DNA of 64,000 bases, from positions 62,001 through 126,000 of the forward strand of contig VIIQ02000199.1 in assembly GCA_007449985.2 (NCBI GenBank). The letters run 5' to 3'. Shown piece by piece: positions 1 to 10,854 of this stretch. Below the pieces are notes generated by a model, which ran no database searches, was not told the origin of the DNA, and was given only the letters and a program-made list of their open reading frames with translations. Made by a program: the position numbers and the translations under genes. How positions within the stretch are numbered: the stretch's first letter is position 1; every line of letters begins with the position of its first letter. Source of the stretch: Desmodesmus armatus. Its lineage: Eukaryota; Chlorophyta; Chlorophyceae; Sphaeropleales; Scenedesmaceae.

Positions 1-1010
1 TGAACTTTTTGTTTCAATCTGCCTGCTGGGGTGCTGTCCATGATGTCCGTCTCCATGGTGACTGGTGTCGTCGTTGATGTCTTTGTCAAGTCAACATGTC
101 TGCACTGAGGACTGGTTCAGCCGAACAAGCTGCATCGACGGTGACAGATCTGGACGGCAGTTATTTAGTTACTTGAACGGCGGTGCATGGATCTGTCACG
201 CACAACCCGATACATCAGCACCTTTATGTGCTAGCTGCTTCAGTACGTGTCTTGTTGGGTGTGCTGGCTTTTGTTCCAACCGGTGTGCTGTGGCTCCCAA
301 GCACCTGTTCACTCCTCATATAGTATACCAACATGTGTTCAGATTTGGTGTTAGGGGAGAAAACTTGAGGAGGCCAGCCCGAGCTGAGCTCAACATGCCA
401 TGCTGGCCATGCTGTGCTGTGCCCGCTCAGGCCCTGAGCGCTTCATCGATGAAGCAGGGCCTGCTTCACAAGTTGGACATCAGCTGTGGGCGTCCATGTG
501 ATCAATGTGCTCAATGTTATGTGCACCAATCGGCAGCACAACAGAACACAGCAAATTTTGGGCAGCAAACAATGCAGTACCAGCACCAGCCGACTGCAAT
601 TGTCTGCAAGTGGTCTTTCCCAAGTGTGCGCAGTGCACATGCAGACAGACACTGGCAGATGGCCACGCCCTAGTAGCTTTACTCAAGGCAGCGTGATGTG
701 GCGACCAACAAATAGTGTGGCATTTGTCTGCACGTGAGAGGACACACATGCACACAGGGAGCACAAAGACAGCGCATAAGCGATTAATGGGCATGCATCT
801 TGTACAGCCAAAGCAACCTACATCACTTGACGGTGGCACCCATTAACTGCTGCGCCAAAAGCCACACAACCCCATGCCACTCACTCACTCACTCAATCAC
901 TGGCACACACTACGCCCACGTGCCATGCGGCTGGGCGGCCCCACCACATAGCATTCACACAGCTGCACATCACTCCACACTGAACAGCTATCACAGTAAC
1001 CATGCTGGGG
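1..1010. other. Unassigned left flank, 3' side of the cyclase gene
   Basis: I see no supportable gene here. The stretch lies downstream of the cyclase stop codon (minus strand), so part is probably its 3' untranslated region. A 202-codon open frame on the plus strand (65-673) starts at GTG, is rich in Cys/Ser/His without any recognisable domain, and overlaps equally long open frames on the other strand, which is what compositional chance gives here. No RNA gene was recognised. Confidence 0.5.
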
Positions 1011-3146
1011 TCACAGCTCATTGTGTGAGGCGCCTGCCTCGCCTAGCTGCTGCAACACGCAGCGTATGGGAGCTCCATCGGAGCCCTTCATCTTTGCCGG
1101 CAGACATATCTGATGGTACCAGCCTGGCTCGACATGCGTCAGGTCCAGACCCTCCACCGCAATGACCCCCTGCAGCAAAGCACAGGGCAGGGTATGAGAT
1201 GTGGTCCAGCCAAACTCTGCAGTGGCTAAACCCATACAGCTGCCACCAGTCACACAAGAACCCATCAAACACCAACGCAGATGAAGACAATGCTGGGGAG
1301 CCCATCAAATAGCTTCACAGGTTGCTGCCCAACTGGCTTGCAGGCTGCCGGTCGATTTACCCCCACAAGCTGCACACACGGTGCAGGGCGTCCTGGGAGG
1401 GCGTCCGACAATGCAACGGCAGCCCCTGTCACACAACACCCTTGTGAAAGGAGGCTAGCCCCTTTGTTTCATGCCGGCTTCTAGGTCAAGTTGACCAGCA
1501 GGGTGTCTGCCAGCTGCTGCTGTCCGACGCAGAGAGAGCTGGCAGCAGCCAGCACCTCTGCCCTACTCCCACAATCAACACACCTGGCCCAGGAGGATCT
1601 GGTGTGTCTTGACAATGTCTTCTAGGCAGCCGATGCTGAGGTAATCAATCCCCACCAGCTTGATGTTGGTGTGCTTGGTGATGTAGGTGGCCCCAGTGGA
1701 GTCAAACGAGGTGTAGCTGGGAACAAACTCCTTCTTGAACATCAGCTTCCTGTGGGGCATGTTGCAAGCACAGTTTTGTGTCGGCAAGCCATTTTGTAAG
1801 TATGTCATCATGTTGTAGAAGCTGCAGCTAAGTGCAGCTCAGTGCAGCTCAGTGCATCACAGACGCCGCCGTTCAAAGGAGGGACTCCGTTTGATAGGCG
1901 CCCCTGGCAGGGGCAAGCCAGCAGTTGCAGGTGTGCCCAAGGGTATATAAAAGGCAGCAAAAAACTCCCGGCTGTTGCACTTCATGCCGGGGCAGCCCAC
2001 TGGCCCATTGAAACCGACAGATGGCCCAGCTCATTCAGAAGCACCGGTTCTGAGCTTACTTGGCACTGTTGTCCGTTTTGAACAGCACTCTTACAGCCTC
2101 CTTCGGTAGCTGAAGCTTCTGCAGCGCGTCACCTGGTGGACAAAAGTGACAAGCAGCAGCAATATTCAGCAGGGTACCCTGCCACCGGTGGCATAGTCTG
2201 TTGAGCAATGGGCACTGCAGCTGGGTCCCAGGTTGAGGCTGGGCTGGCAGCCGAGTGGTTGTACAGAACCTCTCTGCCTACTTGCCCAGTCCCATCATCT
2301 TGCCGGGAGACAAGGTGGGAGGCAGCTGTGCTTCGGCAGGTACAGTGCACTCAACCCACACATGCAGTCATAAGCATTTCATGGTGCTGCCAACCAGGTA
2401 ATGATTCATTCACGGCCCACCGCCACGGTACCTGTGATGTTTGAGCCTGCTGGGAAGTCCACCACGAGCGTCTTGCCTGCGATTGCAGCAACCAAGCAAT
2501 GCATGCAGGCTCTCTTTGTCAGCATCACGCATACGCAGCAAGGCCAAGTGACATGCATGTGTGCCTGGTCAATGGCATGCCTGACCTTCATGGCCCTGGA
2601 CCATGCTTATTAGCCTGCAACGCCTGCCATGCTGATCGCATATGTCATCAACACACCAGCCATGGCCTGTCACTGGTCACCGTCCCTTCAAGGAGCTGAT
2701 GGCATGCTGCTGATACAAGCAAGTGGGGCTAGGTGAAGCTCCTGGCCAGCTTGGCTAGCGCCCTGCAACGAAACAACCGACGTGCACCCCCACTCACCAA
2801 TAAGGACGTCAAGGTCTAACGTTTCTATGCCGACTCCCTTGTCGACGAAGTGGTAAGGGGCATCAACATGTGTGCCAGTGTGCGCTGCACGACAAACAAA
2901 ACACCACATTGGCCAGCGCTGGTTGGGAGAAGCTACTCGCAGGGCTCCACTGCCTCACAGTCAACCCGACAACGTCAGGCACAGCTGCAGGCAGCCAACG
3001 ACTGGATGCTACAATTACCGACACAAGCTGCCAGCTAGGCGGGTGCTTGCCCTGGGCTTGCTTACAAGAGCAGTCTGGCACCATGCAGTTTCTGCAAGAG
3101 CTCACCATCCAACAGGAACGTTGACTGGTTGCACATATCACCCTCA
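1011..3146 (-). CDS. Cyclase / kynurenine formamidase-like metal-dependent hydrolase (5' end unresolved)
   Basis: Six exons join in phase on the minus strand: 3146-3106, 2884-2798, 2476-2432, 2132-2060, 1749-1584 and 1169-1011, the last ending in TGA. The key motif HTGTHVDAPYHF spans the first two exons and is the divalent-metal-binding signature of the cyclase family (kynurenine formamidase, isatin hydrolase, plant CYCLASE proteins). These enzymes hydrolyse amides or small rings such as N-formylkynurenine. Later family landmarks are also present: VVDFPAGSNITG, then RVLFKTDNS, then IKLVGIDYLSIG, and a closing EGLDLTHVEPGWY block. The resolved part is about 157 residues. The family is usually 200-270, so one or more N-terminal exons (possibly a signal or transit peptide) are missing from this model; the first listed exon starts in phase 2 after CAG at about 3147. 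Substrate cannot be told from sequence. The gene is divergent from the TPR gene at 4253. Confidence 0.85.
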
Positions 3147-4252
3147 CTGTTGTGTGCAGATGGAGTACAATGAGGGGTGGGGGCCAAATTGAGTCAGCGG
3201 CTGAGTGTCCTGCACGTGAACAGAAATGCGACGACGACCAATTGCTGTGCTGGCGGCTGTGGCTGGGCAGTGGCCCCCTGGATTGGGGGCATTTAGAGGG
3301 CCTGGATGAACCTTGTGCCTGGAGCACGATTGGGCAGCCTGGGTGCTCATGCGCAGCCTGCGCCATTGGCACAAAGGCTTGCTGGTGGCTGATTTCTAGT
3401 ACGCCTGCTGATGGTCCCACCTGATGTCCTGGTGCTGAGACCTCCAGTTCCTGGGCAGCCCAGCTGAGGACTGAAACACCGGCAAACCTGCACAAGGCAG
3501 TGGCAGTGGCCATGTTGTCGTGCAGGCTGAGGCTGTCGCGGCGACCATTCACTGGCTTGTGTGGTGGTCTACCCCACCTGCTGCTACCGGCACCGTGACA
3601 TCTTTGAACTTAGCGGAAGCTCCTCTTGCAATGGGAGCAAGTATGGTAACAAGCAGGCACACCCGCCAGACTGCATGCTGTGTGGTGAAAGGCATTCACA
3701 CGGTAGCTGGTGGTGACCCCCTACAACTGGGCAGCCTTGCAGTTCTGCATGTGCAGCTTCACAAGATTAGTGCCAAGAATGAAAGCAGAAAATTAAAGCT
3801 ACAAAGAGACTTGCAGAGGTGAAGTTGGCTATGGGGTAGTAATCTTGCATTTGATCTGCGACAGCTTCAGTAAGCGATGTGCCAGCTTACAGGGCCAGCA
3901 ATGCTACAATCACACAATATGCGGTCTTAAAGGTCGGGGAGGCACCTTATGCGGAGGTAGTGTGCCCACGTCGAACATCATGCGGTAGAAGCTGAACCCG
4001 AAACATGCTGAGGAGCCCAACCAAGCTTCAGCAGTGCTAATCATAACACGTCCTGCTGCCGGAATTGCTTTGCCGGCTGTTCCTGTCTCGCCTCGCCACT
4101 CCCCATCGCAGCACCCATGCAACACAGACGTCCATCCACCATTCAACCATCATGAAGTGATTTGGATTGCTCCAAACACTCTACATCACGCCTGCTATGC
4201 ATTGCCAGTTCTACGTAGCACGCAACATCCCCTGCACTGAAGTGAAGATTGA
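3147..4252. other. Divergent intergenic region / unresolved cyclase 5' exons
   Basis: This 1.1-kb stretch separates the minus-strand cyclase from the plus-strand TPR gene, so it should hold both promoters and the missing first exon(s) of the cyclase. I tested a candidate ending near 3555 (reading ...KFKDVTVPVAA) but its donor phase does not fit the next exon. No TATA-like element is convincing. Confidence 0.4.
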
Positions 4253-7200
4253 ATGCAGCAGCAACGTGGAGCGGGCAGTGGTCAGATTGAGCGTAGGGCT
4301 TCCCTCAGGAGTGGCCCTGGGGCGCTCAGCACCAGCAACGGGGGTGGGCAGGACGATGTAGACGACCTGGAGCGCCTGGCTCGTCCGATACTCACTCGAA
4401 GAAAGGGTGCGCGATGGCAGACGGTCAAGAACACTCATACATATGTTGTGGAGGCCGGCTGGGGCCCAGCACTGCCTCACAACGCGTGGGCAGCTTATGC
4501 TGTGTGCATGCAGCTGTTGCTGTGGGTGGGAGGGGGTGTGCCCAGGTGCACAGGGGTTCTCACACTGCTACCTGCGTTGTTTGCTTGCAGACTTCATTGA
4601 TAAGGAGGAAGAGGCTCGCAAGAGCCCAAACAGGGTGCTCTACTTCCGCCGCAATGCTGACTATGACCGGCTCATTGAGGTCTGCAGCAGGAAGCTCAGC
4701 GAAAACCCACGCAACATCAGAGCACTGCTGATCAGGGCATCGTCCAACCTCAAAAAAGGTGTGTACGTCCTGTCACGCTGCCCTGAGTCTGCTACAGCAG
4801 CTGTCTGCGGCGTCCCATCCCCGCCCCTCCCTTTCCACATTCAAACCGCTGCTCCTGCTTACCATCCGGTGCTGATGCAGGCGCACTTGAACCGTCGCTC
4901 GAGGATTACAATACAGTCCTGCAGCTGGAGCCAGGCAACGTTGATGCACTGTATTACAGGGGCACTGTGTATGAGAAGCTGGGCGCTTGGATGAGGCCAT
5001 CAGTGACTTCACTGCTGTGCTGACTTTGGACCCCAATCACATTAAGGCCTCCTATGCACGTGGAGCATGCAGGAACCTCAAGGGTGACTTCCAAAAAGCC
5101 ATTGGTGAGCAGCAAGGCTGCTGCGGGGTCTGTAACAGCCAACATCACACTGGTCCATGGGTCTGGGCAGTTACTGGCTTTGCGGTCCTGAGCAGCAGCA
5201 GACTGCATATTGTGCCGCACAAGCAGGTTTTTCAATGATCTTTTGCTGCTGTGTTGGTGCTGGTGACACGCATGTGATGTTGCTGGTGTCATGCTGCAGA
5301 GGATTACACGTATGCCCTGGAGCGTGACAAGAAGCCATCACGCACCCACAGGAGCAGCAGGAGCAACAAGCTCATCAGCCTGCGGGAAGGGCTGCTCAGC
5401 AAGTCAGCAACAGCAGGCGATGCAGCAGCTGCAGCTACAAACGGGCTCAACTCCCTTGCGCTGTCAACAGCTACCAGCAGCGACATGGGGTCTGTGCTGA
5501 CCCATGATGATGGTGGGCAGCTGCTGCTGGGGCAATGGGGTGTTTGGCCCAGTGGTGTTGGATGGCAGTTCCAGACAGCACATGACGCAGGACTGATGCC
5601 TGTGACAAAGACGACTCCAATTCCACTTGCATGTCTTTCTGTTTGGTGTTTTTTTGTTTGGTGGCACTGAGGGCACATATGCTGTGGCTAATTTCCAGCG
5701 GCTCCAACATTCTACCATGGTGTGCTGGAAAACATTGCCGAGTCATCTGCCTTTGCTTGCTTGTTGTGGCCCTGTGCAGACTACAAGTCCTCATCCAACA
5801 GCCCCACCTCAAACTGCTCGCCAGTTGCGATAGGGTACCGCACCCTGGATGTGGGCGGCAGCGCGTCCCCACACGCACAAGCAGCAGCACCCGGCAGCGC
5901 AGGGCGCCAGCAGGGCGCCTTCAGCAACAGCAGCAGCTACGGCGGCCAGCAGCAGCACCACCAGCAGCAGCAGCTCCTTGGCAGCTTACATCACCCCGTA
6001 ACCCTGCCGTCCCCCTCTGCGAGTGGGCTGTCACGCAGTGGCCACGCGTGGGACCACAATGGCGGCATCGACACGGGGTCCAGCAGCAGCAGCAGCCAGG
6101 AGCAGCACCAACAGCAGCAGCGCGTTGCGGAAAGCAGCGGGATGCAGCCGTTGGAAGACAGCATATCGCCGCACGTGTCGCGCAGCGCGTCAAGCAGCAG
6201 TTTGGTGAACACAGCAGGAAGTGCGGCAGCAGCAGCGACGGCTGCAGGCGGCTTTGGCCAGGCGGCGTCCATACTAGCGGCGCGGTCCCCGCGTGGGCAG
6301 CCTGGCGTCAGCGGCAGCGGCGGCAGTTTCACGCGGGGCAGCAGCGGCGCTGGCAGCAGCTCTGGTGAAGCAGACATGCAGAAGCGGTGCGTTTGAGCTG
6401 ACATTGCAATAGTATTGGATGAGCCTGTGAACATGCGGGCAAGATGCTGGCAGGGCAGCTGCGTCGTTCCGTGATGACTGGTGCATGCATGCATAACACC
6501 AGTTGCCCCTGGTGTCTGCAGGTGCAACCTTGGGATAGTGGGTGGGGTGTTGGGGGTGCACCTGACCAAACTTCCTGCGCAACTGTTTGTTTCTGTCTGT
6601 ACAGGGCGAAGCTGGCAGACTACTACCATGCGCGTGGGTATGCAGCCAGGAAGCAGGGCAACTTTGCGGGTGCAGTGGAGGAGTACAGCAGAGCGCTCGG
6701 CCTGACACCCAGCCACTTCAAGGCGCTGTTCAACCGCGGCTTTTCGTACGATAAGGTGGGGTGGCTGCCTCAGCTGGGACTCTGCAGCCTGGGCGCCATG
6801 GCTGTTCGGACAATCTGATGGCAATGATCAAAGGAGGGACCGGAACAGCACAAGCAGCAGCTTTGTTTGGCCTGCCAGGCAGCTGGGGTGTCAGCTCAGC
6901 AGTTGCGTCCGAAGCGCTGAGACTGCAGTTCTGAAAGGACAAGGGCAGTCTTCACGACTTGGGCAGCGGCATGGTACGACTCACACTTGTGGCACCCCAG
7001 GCCTGACGCCCAGTGCGATGTTTGTGCTGTTTCTGGTTGTGGTGGTTGTGGCGTCTCTGCCCCCGCAGCTGGGCAAGTACGACTTGGCCATCCAGGACTA
7101 CACGAAGGCCCTGGAGGTTGACCCTGCCAACAGCTTTGCGTATTACAACCGCGGCATCACAAAGGACCGCATGGGTGACTTTGAGGGGGCGGTGGCAGAC

Positions 7201-9268
7201 TTCTCCTCCGCGATCTCATTGGACCCAGGCAATGCGGACTTCTACCACAACCGCGGCTTCTCGCTGCGCAAGCAGGTGAGGCTGGGGTGGTGGAGGGCAA
7301 GAGGAGCAAGCAGAGCAGCTGGACTTTTACACGCTTGGTCCAATAGTAGGCATGAGAGTACTGGGTGTAATTGTATGTTGCTTGTGTGTCATCTGTCTCT
7401 CCAGGGCCGCTTTGAGTCAGCCATCCGGGACTACACGCAGGCAATTCAGCTCAACCCGGGCCACTGCCGTGCCTACTACAACCGCGCCTTCAGCCACGAC
7501 CGCCTGGGGCAGTTCGAGGATGCTGTCGCGGACTACAGCAGGGCGCTGCAGATAGAGCCGGCGAATGCCACAGCATTGCACAACAGGGGCAGCTTGTTCG
7601 AGCGGATGGGCAGGTGCGTGGGCGGCGTGTGGCGTTGGCATGCCTGTGGTGATGCGGGGCTGCAAGTGGAATGCCTGCCATTTCAGGCGTATTTAGTAAC
7701 ACGCGTTTGCAGTCAGTGCACCATGTACTGACACAATCAGGTGACTTGACTGGCGGTGTGAAGCGACATAAGATGTCAAGGGCAGTTCAGACGAATAGCT
7801 GCATGACTGTTTGATGTGTTGATGGTTGTGCGTCTCCTGCGCACCAACAGGTTGGAGGATGCTCTGCATGACTTCACTGCCGCGATCGACACCGACCCCT
7901 CCTCAGCCCTCAGCTTCAACAGCAGAGCCCTGCTGCTGGAGCGCCTGGGCCAGCCTGCAGCAGCACTTGCAGACCATGACGCAGCGGTCGCCCTGGATGC
8001 ACGGGACGCGGGCTATATCAAGTCGCGGGGGCTCTGTGCGCGCACTCTGGGGCAGTACGAGGCAGCGGCTCGGGACTTCACCAGGTGTGTGGCACCAGCA
8101 GTGACTTGACGATGCTTGAGAACGTCTTGCTGTTGTGGATTGGCACCCCGCCCCTGCGCCGCTGTGAGCGGGGTTGACAGGCTGGTTACGGGATTGCTGA
8201 ACTGTGGCCAGGCCTGCATGACTTTGGGTATGTATTGTGGCTGGTAGCTGCCTGCGTGGGGACTGCGGGTCAATGTGCCGTCATTCCCTGTCAACCGAGT
8301 CTGTGTTTTAACATCCCCCCCCCATGCCCTGTGTGCCTGTCTCGCCACAGGTTGATTGAGCTGTGTCCAGACGACCCCAGTGGCTACAGCAACCGCGGCT
8401 ATGCCTTCCGCAAGCTGGGCGACTATGACGCCGCGGTGGAGGACTACAGCGCGGCCATCACGCTGTCGGGCTCCAGCAGCACCCGGCTGCACAACAACCG
8501 CGCGTACTGCCTGGCCAAGCTGGGTCGCTATCAGGAGGCCATTGCTGACTACGATGCAGTGGTTGCCATGGACCCTGACAATGTGCACGCTTACCACAAC
8601 AGGTGCGCCCAGTCTGTCCTTGCAGCCTCCTCCAGCCCAAATGGGGACCTTCAGGGGCCGAGTTTGACAGTGCCAGCGTATTTGTAGCAAACAGTCTAGC
8701 GGCCAGGCGCGACTTGCAGCGTCATGACAGCTTCTGGCCTTTGAAATAACGGATTGCGCATGCTTGTGACATTGGTGCCAGCAGAGTCGCCCTGCCCTGT
8801 GTGTGTAGCTGACGGCCCTGTGTGCTTGCTGTGTGGTGCTGGGGTGTCTGCAGGGGCATCTCGTATGACAAGCTGGGCCACTTTGGTGAGGCAGTGCAGG
8901 ACTTCAACAAGGTGCTGCAGCTGGAGCCAAACAACAGTGTGGCCTACTTCAACCGTGGCAGCACGTATGACAGCCTGGGCATGCATGATGCAGCGATCGC
9001 AGACTTCAGCAAAGCTCTGGAGTTGGACCCTGGCACCAGCAGCAGCCCTGTGCATGACCAGGTAGCAGTGGTGGCAGCAGGGCCCGACTTGGGGTTGAGC
9101 CCGCATGACGGCATGGGGTACAGCTTGTACTCCCCGCAGGCGGGCCATGAAGCAGCAGCAGCACCGTGGCTGACCAGCCACCCACAGCAGCAGTGGTTGC
9201 CGAGCGGCAATGACAGCGGCGGCGGGTTGTCAGCAGGGCGCTTGGGCCAGCAGCAGTACTGGACGTAG
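4253..9268 (+). CDS. Large TPR-repeat protein with Gln/Ser-rich linker (one apparent frameshift)
   Basis: Twelve exons join with matching phases: 4253-4406, 4591-4758, 4881-5104, 5300 to about 5539, 5780-6386, 6605-6755, 7069-7275, 7405-7613, 7851-8084, 8351-8602 and 8854-9268, with alternatives for the 5539 donor. The first ATG at 4253 opens a Ser/Gly-rich head. About three TPRs follow (to 5104), then a long low-complexity linker full of Gln, Ser and Ala (5300-6386), then twelve contiguous 34-residue TPRs with the NRG...YDxLGxYxxAIxDY pattern (6605-9040), and a Gln/Gly-rich tail ending in TAG. TPR arrays are protein-protein scaffolds; no enzymatic domain is visible. A ciliary role would be reasonable for an alga but is inference. 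In exon 3, around 4983-4987, the frame must shift by one base (KLG to LDEAIS) to keep the TPR going, so the exon carries a 1-nt deletion or a sequence error. Confidence 0.85.
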
Positions 9269-10854
9269 CGGTGGTTTGTCGCTAGGGGCGTGCTGAGGCA
9301 ATTGTGGGGCTCGCGTATGGGGCGACAGCCGGCTGCGCTGTCTGCTTAGCTTGCGGCGGCTTGTTTGCGCAGGTGTGCAGTGTGTGGTTGGGGTGGTGGT
9401 AGTGAGTGCTAAGTGGGGGTGTAGAACTTGTGATGTGGATACCTCCTGCTGTCTGAGGTGTGCATGGTTTGTGAATTTAGCACCTTACCAACTGTCGTCA
9501 GAAACATCGAGTACAGTCCAAGGTATGGCCAGCACAGCATTGGTCATGTGTTGTTCTCGTTGTTCAGGCTTAGTGCTGTTTTAATGCAGCCAGCAGCACG
9601 GTAATTATCATCTGTCCTGGGCCTGTGTGTAGCGATGGACAGTTGATTGGCTGGGCGATGATCACTAGGTGCGGGTGTGGGGTATAGCAGCATTGCCATT
9701 GCTGCTGCTGGTGTACGGCATTCCTGCAATCTCTGTTACGGCTGACCTGCAGGCCTGATTGCTTAGCACAGGTCGGCCCTTTGCAATGGCACTGCAGCAT
9801 ATGGGCGGTTGGCTGGTGTGGGTGGTGTGCAGGGCGGCGTGCTGATGGTGGGCTGACACCACCAAAGGCTGTGCAGGCAACTGCTAGCGGACCTTTGGCT
9901 GGTATTCCAGTTTTGGTCTCATCAGGCTGGCCTGTCAGCACACTGTGCACAGGCAACCATCCGCAAGGGGCGTGTTATAAACCCCGCTGTTCCCTTTCTT
10001 CGTCACTTGTTCATGCTGCACCTGGTTAGGCCGCTTCTGACCTGGGTTGCTGCCTTGTGCTTGCACAGTGGTCAGGCTGCGGGTAGTGTTGCGCATAGGT
10101 GTCATTGTAGATGGACAGGCAGTACGGATATCTGCGTACATCCGTGCTTGTTCAACGATGCTCACTGGCGTTGTGTGCAGCTGTGCTGCGGTGAGCATGG
10201 GGCGTACACATCGGGCTATATTGGGAGTTGTGGAGAGGTGTCGCGTGTGAACCCAAACTTGTAATGGTGTACAGATTCAAGTCAGGCTCACCCACCTGCA
10301 GGGAGAGAGCGGGCAGTTCTACAGCTGTGTGGGGTTTGGAAGGAGCACTCACAAGGCAGCCATCAACATGCCTGAATGGGAGGATAGTATGTGGCTGCAG
10401 ACAGCCCAAGCCAGAGTGGCCGTCACCCAGTGCCAGACCGGCGCGCACATGTCCCAAGGTGCCAAACAATGCATCACACTCGGGGGCGAGCGTCAATGCT
10501 GCTACTGCAGTACTGAGTTAGCATATGCCAATGAGGGCTCTTCATCAGACACATGCGATCCCTACACCTGTTGGTGATCCAAATTTGTCAGTTTGTAACC
10601 GATCGCCCTGTACCAGCTGTTGCAGCCATGACGCTCTGAAGGAGACATCCGGTGACGTAGCCTGCAACATGCTTGACCCTCTTGGGTTGTTGGTGAGACG
10701 TTCGCGTTCGCGTGGTTTGCTGATGGGTCTGTGTGCAGATTGCTTCAACAGCAGTGTTCACCCCATGTAAGGGACCTAGCTTCATCTCCCAAACCACACT
10801 TTATGCATCAGTAGCAGCAGGGGCAGCAGATGCTGTGAGGGCTCCCTGGCTGAC
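9269..10854. other. Intergenic region between TPR and kinase genes
   Basis: This 1.6-kb stretch has no conserved coding frame that I can support. It should contain the TPR gene 3' untranslated region and the kinase promoter. TGTAA, the polyadenylation signal usual in volvocine algae, occurs near 10,260 and 10,595; either could serve the TPR gene, but this is inference. An upstream non-coding or coding first exon of the kinase could also lie here. Confidence 0.4.

Noticed and set aside
65..673. 202-codon open frame on the plus strand
   Set aside because: GTG start, no domain, Cys/His-rich composition typical of antisense or random frames here, and overlapping open frames on the other strand.
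3490..3660. Candidate first exon of the cyclase (KFKDVTVPVAA)
   Set aside because: Donor phase (1 or 0) does not match the phase-2 start of the next exon; similarity to the family N-terminus is weak.
5991..6824. 277-codon minus-strand frame opposite the TPR linker
   Set aside because: Shadow of the Gln/Ser/Ala-rich exon, crossing its intron without any splice logic.
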